DNA of 64,000 bases, from NCBI GenBank assembly GCA_021399445.1, contig JAJTUQ010000002.1:620001-684000 (forward strand). The letters are read 5' to 3'. Numbering within the stretch: the first letter of the stretch is position 1; each line of letters starts with the position of its first letter. The translations under genes were made by a program, and so were the position numbers. Source of the DNA: Xylogone sp. PMI_703. Lineage: Eukaryota > Ascomycota > Leotiomycetes. Under the pieces are notes generated by a model, which was not told the origin of the DNA, searched no databases, and saw only the letters and a list, made by a program, of their open reading frames with translations. Below are positions 1 to 10,196 of this stretch, piece after piece.

Positions 1-1
1 G

Positions 2-64
2 TACTATCTTACTACCTCCATGAAAGGCTACGAGCCTCTGAAGCTAGCGACGAAGTTTAAATAA
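2..64 (+). CDS. Possible 3' end of an upstream gene (partial)
   Basis: The frame starting at base 2 is open and ends with TAA at 62-64, giving about 20 residues with a lysine-rich end (KLATKFK). It could be the last codons of a gene entering from the left. No family can be assigned from this length, and a chance open frame is quite possible. The bases from 65 to 395 hold no recognised gene and would contain its 3' UTR and the promoter of the next gene. Confidence 0.25.
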   Translation, partial: YYLTTSMKGYEPLKLATKFK

Positions 65-395
65 CGAAATTGATGTTCGCTAAATGAAAATAAACTGTCA
101 AATCTATTTAAAGTTCCACCTTTGAACATGTGAATGTATTAGATTCATCATCTAATAACATATGTTGCCAATAGAATAGAGTTGTTAGTGATGGTTGCCT
201 TTGATTTAAGGCATCAATGCCGTAGATCTCGCGAGCTTCGGGATGCCGCAACAACGCAACATATTGTAATCTAGCTGCTTTTAAATTGACACATCCCACC
301 TGGTTTGCATCCAAACTGTTCAATTAATCATAATTCAAAGGGAATAATAACTAGTACTCTCAAAAATACTAGTCACGACAGAAACGAAAACAACC

Positions 396-956
396 ATGGC
401 ATCTAGGATACTCTCACCTATGATACGCACAATGTCGTCGCAAAGTGCCTCCTTTCGCACAGCACGAAGTTTCCAAACTTCTTCCCGACTTGCGGACGTT
501 GCAGCCGCTTTACCAGCGCGCAAACCCGTCGGTGCTTTCAGAGGAGGGTCAGCTAAAATTTAGTTCCTAGAATTCCTCTTCTTCATTCTCTGGAAACTGG
601 CGTGTTGGATGGTTGGACTGACCAAAATCTATGTGACTAGACTCTTTGGCTTTCTCCTGGGAAGCACGCTTGCTGGAGCTGGTGTCTACTACTATGTGTT
701 GGAGGAATATAAAGTTTCGAATGAGCTGTTGACAGAAGACATATATGTGCGTCTCTGCATCTAGTCTCCCGTTTTGTTAGATTTTATGGTTGCATACCTC
801 CCCCTTGAAAGATAACGGTGTTTTTCTTCCATTTTCTAGCCGAGCATAAGCTAACCTATTTATCCTCAGAGCTTACAAGCTTCTGTACAACGAGTTCATA
901 CATATGTCACATCTTTGGAAGAAAGGCTAGCGGAGTTAGAGAAGAAAAAGAAATGA
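396..956 (+). CDS. Small mitochondrial membrane protein with C-terminal coiled coil
   Basis: Three exons (396-547, 641-746, 870-956) join in frame to give 114 residues. Intron 1 runs 548-640; intron 2 (747-869) has a clear GCTAAC branch site at 850-854. Residues 1-40 are rich in Arg, Ser and Ala with no acidic run, which reads as a mitochondrial presequence. A glycine-rich hydrophobic stretch (about 52-70, containing GFLLGSTLAGAG and YYY) is a likely single membrane span. The last 30 residues form a charged amphipathic helix ending in EKKKK. The layout fits an inner-membrane assembly or organising factor. I cannot name a family with confidence, and the function is unknown. No single exon exceeds about 50 codons, so the gene is easy to miss. 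Confidence 0.7.
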
Positions 957-1379
957 ACAATGATATACGAGGGGCAACCTAATAGAGGGATTAAAATAGG
1001 AAATACCTTGTCAGACTCATCATAATTAGGGATGCAGTCATGTATCTTGCGGGCTTCATTGCATTAGGACAGCAACGTGTATTATATTGAGTTCTCAATA
1101 ATCATGGCATACCTTGAAACGGGCTGGAGGGAAGATTATATATATTCGTTGTAGCGCTGCTTGATGATCACCTCAATTAACCAATACGAGTGAACATGAA
1201 AATTTATCTTTCCAATGCCTATCTAATCTCTAGACTTCAATATGATAAATTGGTAAAAGTGGCAATGCTCCATTCGCCTCGGCTGTGCTTCCCCAGATTT
1301 CGATAAACTTTATTACGGTAGCTTTTCTAACCCGTCCCCTACACTACTTCTACGTAGAACTGCGAGCGCCTCAGCCAAC
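957..1379. other. Intergenic, 423 bases
   Basis: This stretch lies between two genes on the same strand. It should hold the terminator of the small mitochondrial gene and the promoter of the HIT-finger gene. It is AT-rich, and I saw no convincing coding frame or RNA gene. Confidence 0.5.
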
Positions 1380-2306
1380 ATGCTCGATTTCGGTGTTAGA
1401 GAAGTTGCGATCTCGAAAGCTGTTGCTGCTCCGGGGTGGGCGTATGTGCCAGATACTGGTGTTAACCCTTCGGCCGCAGCCTTACAGCCTTCCTCTCGTA
1501 AACGTGCGCGTAACCAACCTAGCACGAGCTTTGCCGATACATCTGCGAAGCAGGAGCTCAAGATCCTCCGTGAGATTGCGGCTCTAGATCGCGAGAATCA
1601 CCGCGATGTATCTATTCCTGTGCCGGTGAGGCATCGTGATAATGCCGGACGAGGTGGGTTGATTAAGCTGATTCAAGACCTCAACTGACACAAATCGTAT
1701 CTAGTAAGCCATGGCAAAGTCACGCCAAACGTCCGCAAAATACTTCAGTCCCAAAAGACATTTGCAAACTATCTTGATGATTACGAAGCGCTGAATGTAC
1801 CTTCTTCATCAATCCCAACGCCTTCTCAAGCTACACCTCCCCCAGGTGGACCTGCTTCTTCCAATACAAAGAGAGCGTACAGAAGGAAAGATGGCAGAGC
1901 ACCATCTACTCCAACCCCTCTTCGAAATGTTTCTACGCCTCCAATAAAACCAGAAACTGCAAATGCAGATGTGCCAATGGCAGACGCGGAAGATTCAATA
2001 TTCTCACCGGGCACCTCAGTGCCTCCACCTCCACATCCTGGCGACTCCAATCCCCTTTTAGTCTCAAGAATACCAAGTATGCCGACACAGGAAGAAATCG
2101 AAAAGTTATTAGCAGCACCACCACTCAGTTACAATGAAGCGAGAGGGCCACTGGTGGAGGAAGATCGAAGAAAACCGGTGCAACCCTTCTGTGAGGTCTG
2201 CGGTTACTGGGGAAGAATTCGATGTATCAGATGTGGAAGTAGAGTTTGCGCTTTAGATTGCCTCCAGGTTCATCAGGAGGACTGTTTTACAAGATACGGG
2301 GCATAG
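1380..2306 (+). CDS. VPS71: HIT-type zinc finger protein, SWR1 complex subunit VPS71/SWC6-like
   Basis: Two exons (1380-1653 and 1705-2306), separated by a 51-nt intron, give 291 residues. The C-terminus carries a HIT zinc finger at about 253-285, with Cys-x2-Cys pairs (CEVC, CIRC), CALDC and a final His/Cys group. The first residues (MLDFGVREV, PGWAYVP) and the middle segment around NYLDDYEAL match the fungal VPS71/ZNHIT1 arrangement as I know it. In yeast this protein is part of SWR1, which exchanges H2A for H2A.Z in nucleosomes. The linker between is proline- and serine-rich and probably disordered. Another HIT-finger protein, such as a box C/D snoRNP factor, is less likely because the finger is C-terminal and the N-terminal motif is typical. 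Confidence 0.85.
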
Positions 2307-2451
2307 ATCGGGATAGCGTGGAATCACATTAAATTCGGAAATGGAGTTCAGGGGTTTGGAATTTGTGATCAACTGTTTTATGTCAACTGGAAGCTAAAAG
2401 TTGAGTTTTGATAGGTCTCGACAAAATCTACGATAATTTGATACCCCCTCG

Positions 2452-3922
2452 CTAATCAATAGTGTCGTCTCTCAATGTAAAAAGCTCTTTGAGGACTTCA
2501 TCAGTCTTGGATCTTATTCCATCATGATAACTTGTGTTGGTGATAAACTGCTTGCAGTTCTTGACCTTCTTAGCAGTCTCCTGAGCAAGTCCAAAGTCAA
2601 CAAACATGTCGTCAAAATAAGATGCAGCGTAGAGCGGAACTTCGTTTCGAGCCAATTGCCACTCATCATAAAGAGTTGGCCAATTTGAATACTTAGCGAT
2701 GATATCAGCTGGTTCACGAAGTTTGATGAGCTCCTTGGAAAAGTCGAACATAAATGGGTATATCATTTCACCGCTGAAATAGAGTTTTTCGGGAATCTCA
2801 GAAGGTGGTGGAGGGGTCGCTGACAACCACTGGAACTGCGTCAAGCCTTTGCCTACGCTGTCTGCTGCCCAGTTGGAAGCTCTTCCTTCACAGTAAATTG
2901 CTTCGTGCAGGACAGCATAGAGGACATTCTCATCAAAAGTGATAGCCCTTTCTAATGCAGCCAATGTGGGCCGAGTGATGAAGGAAAACTGCTGCTTATC
3001 GGTTGCCATACGATGGATAATATCATGGACTCTGTCAAGACCACCGGACATTCCAAAATGCCTTCCAAGAGTTAAGAGTCCTCGCACAGTCAAATGACCG
3101 CCGGCAGGTAGATCAACGCCCCCACAGTTTTTGATATAACGGACGAGATCATGCACACGATCGACATCCTCGGGAAACTTATCGTAATATGCTTTATTGC
3201 GGTCAATCACCCTTTTGTAAGTAGCTTGATAGACGTGCTCTGCTGTTTTTCCAACAGGCGCCAGTCCTCCTGTGCTGAAAGCCTCGCGCAGTCCCTCTGG
3301 AGCTTTTGATAGATAAGTAAGGACACAGAAACCACCAAACGATTGACCAAAGATTGACCATTTCTTCAATTCTGGAGGGTAATCCGCTGTTAGTGTTTTA
3401 CGGATTGCCTCACAATCACGGACAATGTTATCTGCTCTAAAATGAAGCAAGTAATTAGCCTGGAGGTTGACATCGCCTTGAAGGGCCAGGGTTGTCGCTG
3501 AGATTGGAGTACTGCGGCCAGTACCACGTTGGTCAAGGTAGAGCATCTGGTACCCTTTGTCCAGTACAACATTCGTAATTGGACCATCTTGGGGCGGAGG
3601 AGGGGCACAACCTGGCCCTCCTTCTAAATAGACAAACCAAGGCTTCTGAGACTTCTTGTGGGCCTCTTCCTTAGTTAGGGGAGTTGTTGGGTTCTCATGC
3701 CGTGCTACGCTTCTAGCAAAAACTTGAATGGTACCGGATCCAGGATTTGAATAATCTTTAGGAACTTCAAAAAGAAGCTCTGAAACTCTCAGCTTTCCTA
3801 GATAGAAGTTAATCACGTACAGCATTGTCAATGATAGCTTATACTATCGAGGATGGTACCAGATGGAGGTTCTCACCAGGAAGCAAATGTGATTTGGACT
3901 GTAGAAGTTTAGCTAGAGTCAT
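2452..3922 (-). CDS. Proline iminopeptidase-like alpha/beta hydrolase (peptidase family S33)
   Basis: Exons 3922-3877 and 3797-2452 encode 463 residues. The short first exon ends CCTG before a GTGAG donor, and the joined sequence reads LLPGKLRVSELLF, a normal start for this family. Visible motifs are GGPG (75-78, oxyanion hole), DQRGTGRS (about 104-111), the nucleophile elbow GQSFGG with Ser168, and a late YHDG that would supply the catalytic histidine. Family members cleave N-terminal proline or other residues from small peptides. No signal peptide is seen, so the protein is probably cytosolic. It is divergent from the Kelch gene, with about 526 bases between the two starts. The exact substrate cannot be told from sequence. 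Confidence 0.87.
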
Positions 3923-4448
3923 AATGATATAGTTATCAAATCCTTGTCTTTTTGATACAATTCAACAATATATTGTTGGTATTGTTTCTTGTAGGGTCGT
4001 GGATCTGTGATCCGATAGGTCCCACTTATGGACGAGACCTCGCGAAATTGGGTGAAAGAGACCTTCCTAACCTAGTGAAAGTTCTGCGTCCTACACAGAA
4101 AGGTGAATAACAGGAATATTGTGCAGAGGTGAGTCAGTATATTTTTATAATAAGTTGTTACTTAAATCTCCTCTCGCTACTTCCATGGAGTATTGGCTAA
4201 AGCAAAGTTGCTTTTATGGTGGTGGGGGAAAAAAGCTTGTACGTTCGAGTTATATATTTCCTCACACACCACATTGAACAGTTTGCGTTAAAATTTTGGG
4301 CTTAAAATTTATAGGTATTGTCCTTTAAATTTGATTCGGGAGACTCTTAATATTGCTCACAGAGTACTGACATAACCGCAACAGTGGGCTATAGTACCCA
4401 ATACACGTGACCCTTCCCAGCTTCTCGAAGTAGGCTTTCTGCATTTCA
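3923..4448. promoter_or_regulatory. Divergent promoter between the S33 peptidase and the Kelch gene
   Basis: These 526 bases separate two start codons on opposite strands and must hold both promoters. The sequence is AT-rich with TATA-like stretches (for example near 4138-4152 and 4250-4260). No specific operator was recognised. Confidence 0.5.
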
Positions 4449-6506
4449 ATGGCGAAGGGAAAGAAGGGAAAGAGCGAGGGGAAGAAGGAGAAAATTGCTG
4501 AAAAGAAGAAGAAGCAAGAAAAAAAGAGTGAAAAGAAAGAGAAGGCGAAGCGATCAAAAGCAGATGATAGTGATGCCGAGAGCATTGATCTTGACGAAGT
4601 ACTTGCAGAATACGCAAAGCAGCAGGAGCAATTCCTGAAGGTCTCAGAGACTCCCTGTGAAATTCCCCGGCCCCGTGCTTCCTCTACGTTCATAGCATCG
4701 CCATCCAATAACAACGAACTCTTTCTTTTTGGTGGAGAGTACTTCAATGGAGCCCTAGCAACTTTCTTCAATGACCTCTACGTTTATCTAATAGATAGGG
4801 ATGAATGGCGTATAGTCACATCACCTAACACTCCACTACCAAGATCCGGCCATGCTTGGTGCCGTGGTGGAAATGCAGGAGGTATCTATCTCTTTGGGGG
4901 AGAGTTCTCCTCGCCCAAACAGGGAACCTTCCATCATTACAATGATTTTTGGCGGCTCGAACCTTCAACAAGAGAGTGGACCCGTATCGAGACTAAAGGA
5001 AAAACCCCACCAGCAAGAAGTGGACACCGAATGACTTATTATAAGAACTATATCATCTTATTTGGAGGCTTTCAGGATACTGCACAGCAGACAAAATATC
5101 TTGCGGATCTATGGATATATGACACAGCCAATTTTATGTGGCATAGTCCTGTCTTACCACTTGCTACTCAGAAACCAGATCCTCGTTCTTCATTTTCATT
5201 CTTACCACATGAGACGGGCGCAGCACTCTACGGGGGTTACTCTCGTGTTAAAGCTACAGTATCAGGAAAACAAACAAAGGGTGGTGGTCAATCACAACGC
5301 AATATTCTCAAACCAATGATTCACCAAGATTGTTTCTTCCTCAGAATTAACCAACCACCTGCAAACTCACCACCCAATACGCCCCCAACAGTGCGCTGGG
5401 AAAGGAGGAAGAGGCCGGTAAATGCGCCTAATCCACCTCGTGCTGGGTCAACGATGACATTTCATAGAGGGCGAGGTATCTCTTTCGGAGGAGTGCATGA
5501 TGTAGAGGAGAGTGAGGAAGGTATCGACAGTGAATTCTTCAATACTCTTTTTGCATGGAATATTGAGCGTAATCGATATTTCCCCCTTACCTTGAGAAAA
5601 CCTCGTAACGACCAACGGAAAGCTCAAGCTAACGACCGAGTTGGTCGGCGAGGGAGAGGCCAGGCAAATGAAGATGAGTTACTGCGGAATTTAGCTGCTC
5701 TTGAGACCGGTAGGTCTTTAGCCGATATAGATCAAATGAAAATCGAGAAGCCAAAAGAATATTCGGATGAGAAAGAGCCTCCCAGGAAGATTTCCTTGAT
5801 GGAGTTCCCTCATCCTAGGTTCAATGCCCAGCTAGCTGTCCAGGAAGATACTCTTTATATCTATGGAGGAACCTTTGAGAAGGGTGATCGAGAATTCACC
5901 TTCGATGACATGTACGCGCTGGATCTCGGGAAGTTAGATGGTGTAAAGCAGATCTTCAATAGAGAACCTGAGAACTGGCTGGGAAGTGAAGACGAAGACA
6001 GCGAGGATGAGGGTGAGAGTGATGAGGAAGAAGATGATGATGAAGACGATGAAGATGAGGGGGAGTCCAGCATACCTGTTGAAAAGCCCTGGTTTGAATC
6101 TAAAAGAAAAAGCAAGCAAAAGGATGAGGAAAGTAGCGAGACAATTTCTGCCGATTCGATTTTTGATGATACTCCGGATGATAGTGGCCTAGATACGGCA
6201 GCAACATCTGTAGATGATGGTTTACCACATCCACGGCCATTCGAGTCGCGAAGAGAATTTTTCCAGCGGACAGGAAATGAATGGCAAGAACTATTAATGA
6301 CAAGCCTAAGATGGAAAGGGATAGCACCTGAATCACTGACAGTAAAAGAAATAAAGACCAAAGCTTTTGAAATGTCAGAAGAAAAATGGTGGGATGCCAG
6401 GGAAGAAGTCAGAGTATTGGAGGATGAGCAAGAGGAAGCCGGTATTGGAGAAGTTATTTCTCTAGCGGATAGAGGAGATTCAGGGGCTGTGGGTAGAAGA
6501 CGATAG
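4449..6506 (+). CDS. KEL3: Kelch-repeat protein, KEL3/KLHDC4 family
   Basis: This is a single uninterrupted exon of 685 residues. Residues 1-40 are almost entirely Lys and Glu and probably helical. Kelch blades follow from about 70 to 480, shown by repeated FGGE, FGGF and YGGT signatures and spaced Trp residues. An acidic tract of Asp, Glu and Ser lies at about 508-540. The C-terminal 90 residues (RREFFQRTGNEWQ, EEKWWDAREE) match the small domain known as DUF4110 in KEL3/KLHDC4 proteins. Yeast Kel3 is a cytoplasmic protein of unclear role; the family has been linked to protein interaction scaffolding. The start is the first ATG and agrees with the charged N-terminus of relatives. Confidence 0.88.
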   Translation: MAKGKKGKSEGKKEKIAEKKKKQEKKSEKKEKAKRSKADDSDAESIDLDEVLAEYAKQQEQFLKVSETPCEIPRPRASSTFIASPSNNNELFLFGGEYFNGALATFFNDLYVYLIDRDEWRIVTSPNTPLPRSGHAWCRGGNAGGIYLFGGEFSSPKQGTFHHYNDFWRLEPSTREWTRIETKGKTPPARSGHRMTYYKNYIILFGGFQDTAQQTKYLADLWIYDTANFMWHSPVLPLATQKPDPRSSFSFLPHETGAALYGGYSRVKATVSGKQTKGGGQSQRNILKPMIHQDCFFLRINQPPANSPPNTPPTVRWERRKRPVNAPNPPRAGSTMTFHRGRGISFGGVHDVEESEEGIDSEFFNTLFAWNIERNRYFPLTLRKPRNDQRKAQANDRVGRRGRGQANEDELLRNLAALETGRSLADIDQMKIEKPKEYSDEKEPPRKISLMEFPHPRFNAQLAVQEDTLYIYGGTFEKGDREFTFDDMYALDLGKLDGVKQIFNREPENWLGSEDEDSEDEGESDEEEDDDEDDEDEGESSIPVEKPWFESKRKSKQKDEESSETISADSIFDDTPDDSGLDTAATSVDDGLPHPRPFESRREFFQRTGNEWQELLMTSLRWKGIAPESLTVKEIKTKAFEMSEEKWWDAREEVRVLEDEQEEAGIGEVISLADRGDSGAVGRRR

Positions 6507-6753
6507 CCTGATTATATATATTGCCGATATTATGTGTATATATATTGAGTATCTATAGGTCATTCCTACGGCTCGATGTATCATTTTAGGTTGGGCCTGC
6601 AGCAGTCAAAGCCAATTCTTTCTAGTATACTGTGTTATGTATGAAATAGCAATCACTAGGAACGATACATGATCTGACAAGAATATGTGTTTCCTACTTG
6701 ATAATATGCTTAATTACTTCTAAAGGAGACATGAAACTACGTTATTGACCACA

Positions 6754-7450
6754 TTAGCAAACTCCAGCAGAAATTAACATGGAGAGGCTCACCATTTCAA
6801 CCGCCTTGCCTTCCCTGAGAAGCGGTACCTTCTCTTTGAAGAGCTCAGTCTCTCTGAACTCACTATGTCTCTCTCTGCTTTCCCATCCGATCAAGAGGAG
6901 AGCTCCTTCCTTCTTCTCAGCATCATCATCAAAAGCCTTGCTGACTTTCTCATGCGTTAGTCCATATGAATATCCGTAGAATCCGGGAAATTTGCTATTA
7001 GCCAGTGCATCTCCAAATTCCTTAATCTTATCCGAGTAGTTAGAAGAGATCTCGCAAAATACAGCTATCTCTGTACATGGCGCAGTGTTGAGGATGCTAT
7101 GTGGAAGTGAGACTGGCAGGATATGGTAGAAGTATGCGTCCTCCATAAATTTTTCCATGATCTCTTTGAAGGGTCTGTAAGCCTCTGATTCCGTGAACCT
7201 TATGTGGTCGTCAACTGATTCCCAGCCTGCATCGTTTCAGTAGAGTACAGGATAATTAGACACATGCAAATCTCATACTAATGAACCACACAAGTATCTT
7301 TGGGTTTTCATATTGTAGACCCCAGCTGCTGTCGATTGAACCTTTCGTGGTTGATATGATCTTCCTACCTTCCTCCCAAGCTTTTGCTGCTTCACCCTCT
7401 TCGATATTTATCTCCTGCTTTAACTTAATGAAGCATATTTCAGTGGCCAT
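6754..7450 (-). CDS. Tandem dimeric alpha/beta-barrel (ABM-like) domain protein
   Basis: Exons 7450-7279 and 7226-6754, with a 52-nt intron, give 214 residues. Two similar halves are visible. The first (residues 1-85) runs from EICFIKLKQ to WESVDDHIRF. The second (about 100-214) runs from EIAVFCEIS to GWESRERHSEF. Each has a beta strand, helix and closing Trp-Glu-Ser...His...Phe pattern, as in antibiotic-biosynthesis monooxygenase or stress-response dimeric barrel proteins. The tandem copy could form the barrel within one chain. No signal peptide or cofactor motif is seen. Relatives in fungi are mostly unnamed, so the role is unknown. It is convergent with the Kelch gene. Confidence 0.75.
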
Positions 7451-7865
7451 CGTGTTAATATTCAATTGGAGTCAGGAGATTGATGATCTACAGCTCTTAT
7501 CTTCGGATTTTCGGGGTTATTTATGTTACGGACGTACCGCATTCATAGTGGGGTCAATCAATGATATTGTATATGGATGAGGTAAGGTACGCAGATTCTG
7601 AGTGCGGATAATAGCCGCAAAATTACAAATCTACGATTACAATGAAACGCTTAGGCATGAGGACACACGCAATGATTGCACATAAATCATTATAAGAGGT
7701 GGGGAGCAGGAGGCTCTGAATTCCAGAGTATACGTGAACATTGTATCCGCATTAGTAGAACTGAAATAGCAAGACCCATTCAACCTTTTGACCACCGTAA
7801 ATGCGCCGTTTGATACGAACCCAGCCAAGAGAGGAAGAAATTGAAGATTAACCACTTGCCAGAGT
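7451..7865. other. Intergenic, 415 bases
   Basis: This stretch holds the promoter of the barrel gene and the 3' UTR of the KH-domain gene, both on the minus strand. No coding frame with family resemblance was found. Confidence 0.45.
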
Positions 7866-9380
7866 TTAGATACGATGTTTCTCGCTTTCTATTAGGAAGT
7901 TAGCTATGTACAATACTCTGCCTGGTCAGCAGGAAAACGTACCTAATCTTGAATACAGCATGTAAAGGGCCATCTGGTTACACTCGGCTGTTCCGGTAAT
8001 GGTGACGAGCCTCTCGTTACTGTTGTCTTGGGGCTCGTTGATCTTGATGACGCTGCCGCTTAGTTGTCTAATCTCGTTGATTTTAGCTCCACCTTTGCCA
8101 ATAATAGCTCCAACCATGTCGTTAGGGATATAAATTTGCTGAGTTAATGGTTGGCCTGGAACCATTCCCTGCATTGGCTGCGCAGCTGGGCCGGCGTGAG
8201 GCTGAGGACCAACGTGAGGAGCTTGAGGTTGTTGAGGACCTACGCCCCCGTATCCGCTGGCTACAGGAGCTCCACCATAGTGCATGGGGATCGCTGGTTG
8301 ACCTTGAGGAGCATGTCCTTGCGCGTACGGAGCGGCATAAGCATTTGCAGGAGTAGGATGAGGCCGATCATGGCGACGATGGTAGTCCGGATGACCGTAA
8401 TTACCACCTGCTGGTTGGGGGACATACGGAACCACCTGCATGCCTCCAGGAACTACACCAGCGGGGCCGCCGCTTCTGCTGGCATAAGCAGATGCAGCTG
8501 GACCACCAAATCTCTCTGAAAGCTGTTCGTATAGTGTACTACCCACATAATATGTTGCAATATGAACTGCATCGGCAACGCCAAGGACGACCAAAGATCG
8601 CTCCGTAGAAAGGGGCAGACATGAGTCCGAGGCATTTAGCCGTGCACCTGATGCATCTTGAATCTCACGGATCCTGACACCGCCTTTACCAATGATTGAT
8701 CCGATAAGAATATGAGGTACTAATAGGCGAAGAGGATAGGTTTTTGACTGGGTAGTGGAAGGTGTATCGAGAGGCTCGTTATTAAGTGTCCGAATGATGA
8801 GACCAAAAGCCTATACATTGTTAGAGTGGTAGAAAAGATTGCGAAGGAGAAATTAGTATACCTTAGCTGTAGCATCAACAACACCACTGACCGTTAGGAT
8901 TCTCTCCACAGCGCCTTTTTGATAATCACTAACAGTGCATTTAGCACCAGATAGCTTTCGAATCTGTGATACATTCTCGCCACCTTTTCCAATGACGGTT
9001 GCAGCTTCAGCACTTGTAATTACAGCTCGAATATGGATCCATCCGGTCTCATCGTGCTGAAGACCAGAGCCTGCAGGGGCACTTGTTGGTAAAGTGCTAG
9101 CTCCAGTTTGACGTCCAGGTGCGTCTACCAGCTCCGTGTCTCCTTGTCCATCCTTGGCCTCTGGTTTACTTCCATTGGGCGTTTCCGTCTTTACATCGCC
9201 ATTTGAGTTGGTCGCTGTAGCTTCTGAGCTAGTAGTTTGTGCGTCGCCATCAGACTTCACGATTTTATCCAATGCTGGGCGCTTGGCGTCAGGTTGGTCG
9301 TCGCCTGTAGAGGGAGAAGATGGATCTTCAAGAGGGCGTTTGGAGGATTGAATTGCTACTGTTGGTGGTGAGGCAGACAT
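7866..9380 (-). CDS. RNA-binding protein with three KH domains (PBP2/HEK2-like)
   Basis: Exons 9380-8862, 8810-7943 and 7888-7866 give 469 residues; the last exon adds only eight codons including the stop. Three KH domains are marked by GKGG loops at 131-134, 214-217 and 411-414, each followed by an I-x-x-I/L helix (VSQIRKLSG, IREIQDASG, INEIRQLSG). The N-terminal 110 residues are Ser/Thr/Asp-rich and look disordered. A Gly/Pro/Gln/Tyr-rich linker separates KH2 from KH3. This layout matches yeast Pbp2/Hek2 and human PCBP/hnRNP K, which bind poly(C)-rich RNA and control mRNA location, stability or telomeric chromatin. Which of these is the true ortholog cannot be settled here. Confidence 0.85.
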
Positions 9381-10196
9381 CTCGCTATTGGTTAATCTCT
9401 TCACTCAAGCTGGAAAGAGGATCGGGAATGTCGGGTAATAGTAATTGGATTTCTCGATTATATACACCTAGGGGAAGTTTCGAAGGAAAACTTGCTGATA
9501 GTGCTGAGATCGGTGGAATGAATGGAGCGCGTGCTGTGAAAGGGATCGCTGAGAACAACTGGAGTCGGGGAAATTGAAGTGTGAAGATTGAAGTCTGAGG
9601 CAATGTAACTCTTGATGATTGTGATAAGAGGGAGGCGAATGTGATGATGTATGGGATGGTGTGTGGGATGGTGAAAGTGGTTGATTGAAACTCCTCCCAG
9701 AAAAAGTAGTAGTAGAGACCTATTCTCAAACCTTTCCTTGGAAATCTGCCAACGATCTGTATCCCCAGTATTTGCTTTTTTGTACTGATAAATTTGGTCA
9801 CGCCGTCGTCAGGGGATCGTTACGGTTCGATATCCCAATCCTTCCTACTTCGATGATTGCGTACTCACGGTGTGGAGGAGGAGGTACCGATAACAGAAAC
9901 AAATGGGGAGATGGAAGCTCAGGGGAAAGACCATCTGGTCGCAGCTTGAAATGAAGCTCAGACCTTCCAAGCTCTATTAAGTGATTTGCGGCACGGTGAA
10001 GCGAGCATTCTGGCACGTGATAGCATGATTCACGCTAGCCTAAAGTAGTATAGAGGACTACCATTCCGTCGCGTTCTGCTAAACTCGCGTTGATGGGGCA
10101 GGCAAATGTTGGAGAGGGAAAGCAGTGCTGTAAAATGTTTTATGCTTAGTGATATTCTCAGTTGTGCCCACCTTAGCCTCGTAGTATGGTGACGGG
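9381..10196. promoter_or_regulatory. Divergent promoter between KH protein and CENP-K-like gene
   Basis: These 816 bases separate two divergent starts. The half near the KH gene is purine-rich on the plus strand, as expected for a CT-rich 5' UTR on the minus strand. Open frames here lack family resemblance and were not called. Confidence 0.5.

Noticed and set aside
108..323. Minus-strand 71-codon frame at the left edge
   Set aside because: It shows no family pattern, lies in the promoter of the next gene and has no splice partner.
3798..3831. Alternative N-terminus of the S33 peptidase read through the intron
   Set aside because: The spliced first exon at 3922-3877 gives the family-like start, and the read-through segment does not resemble relatives.
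5861..6361. Serine-rich minus-strand frame opposite the Kelch gene
   Set aside because: It is the shadow of the acidic Asp/Glu tract of the Kelch protein.
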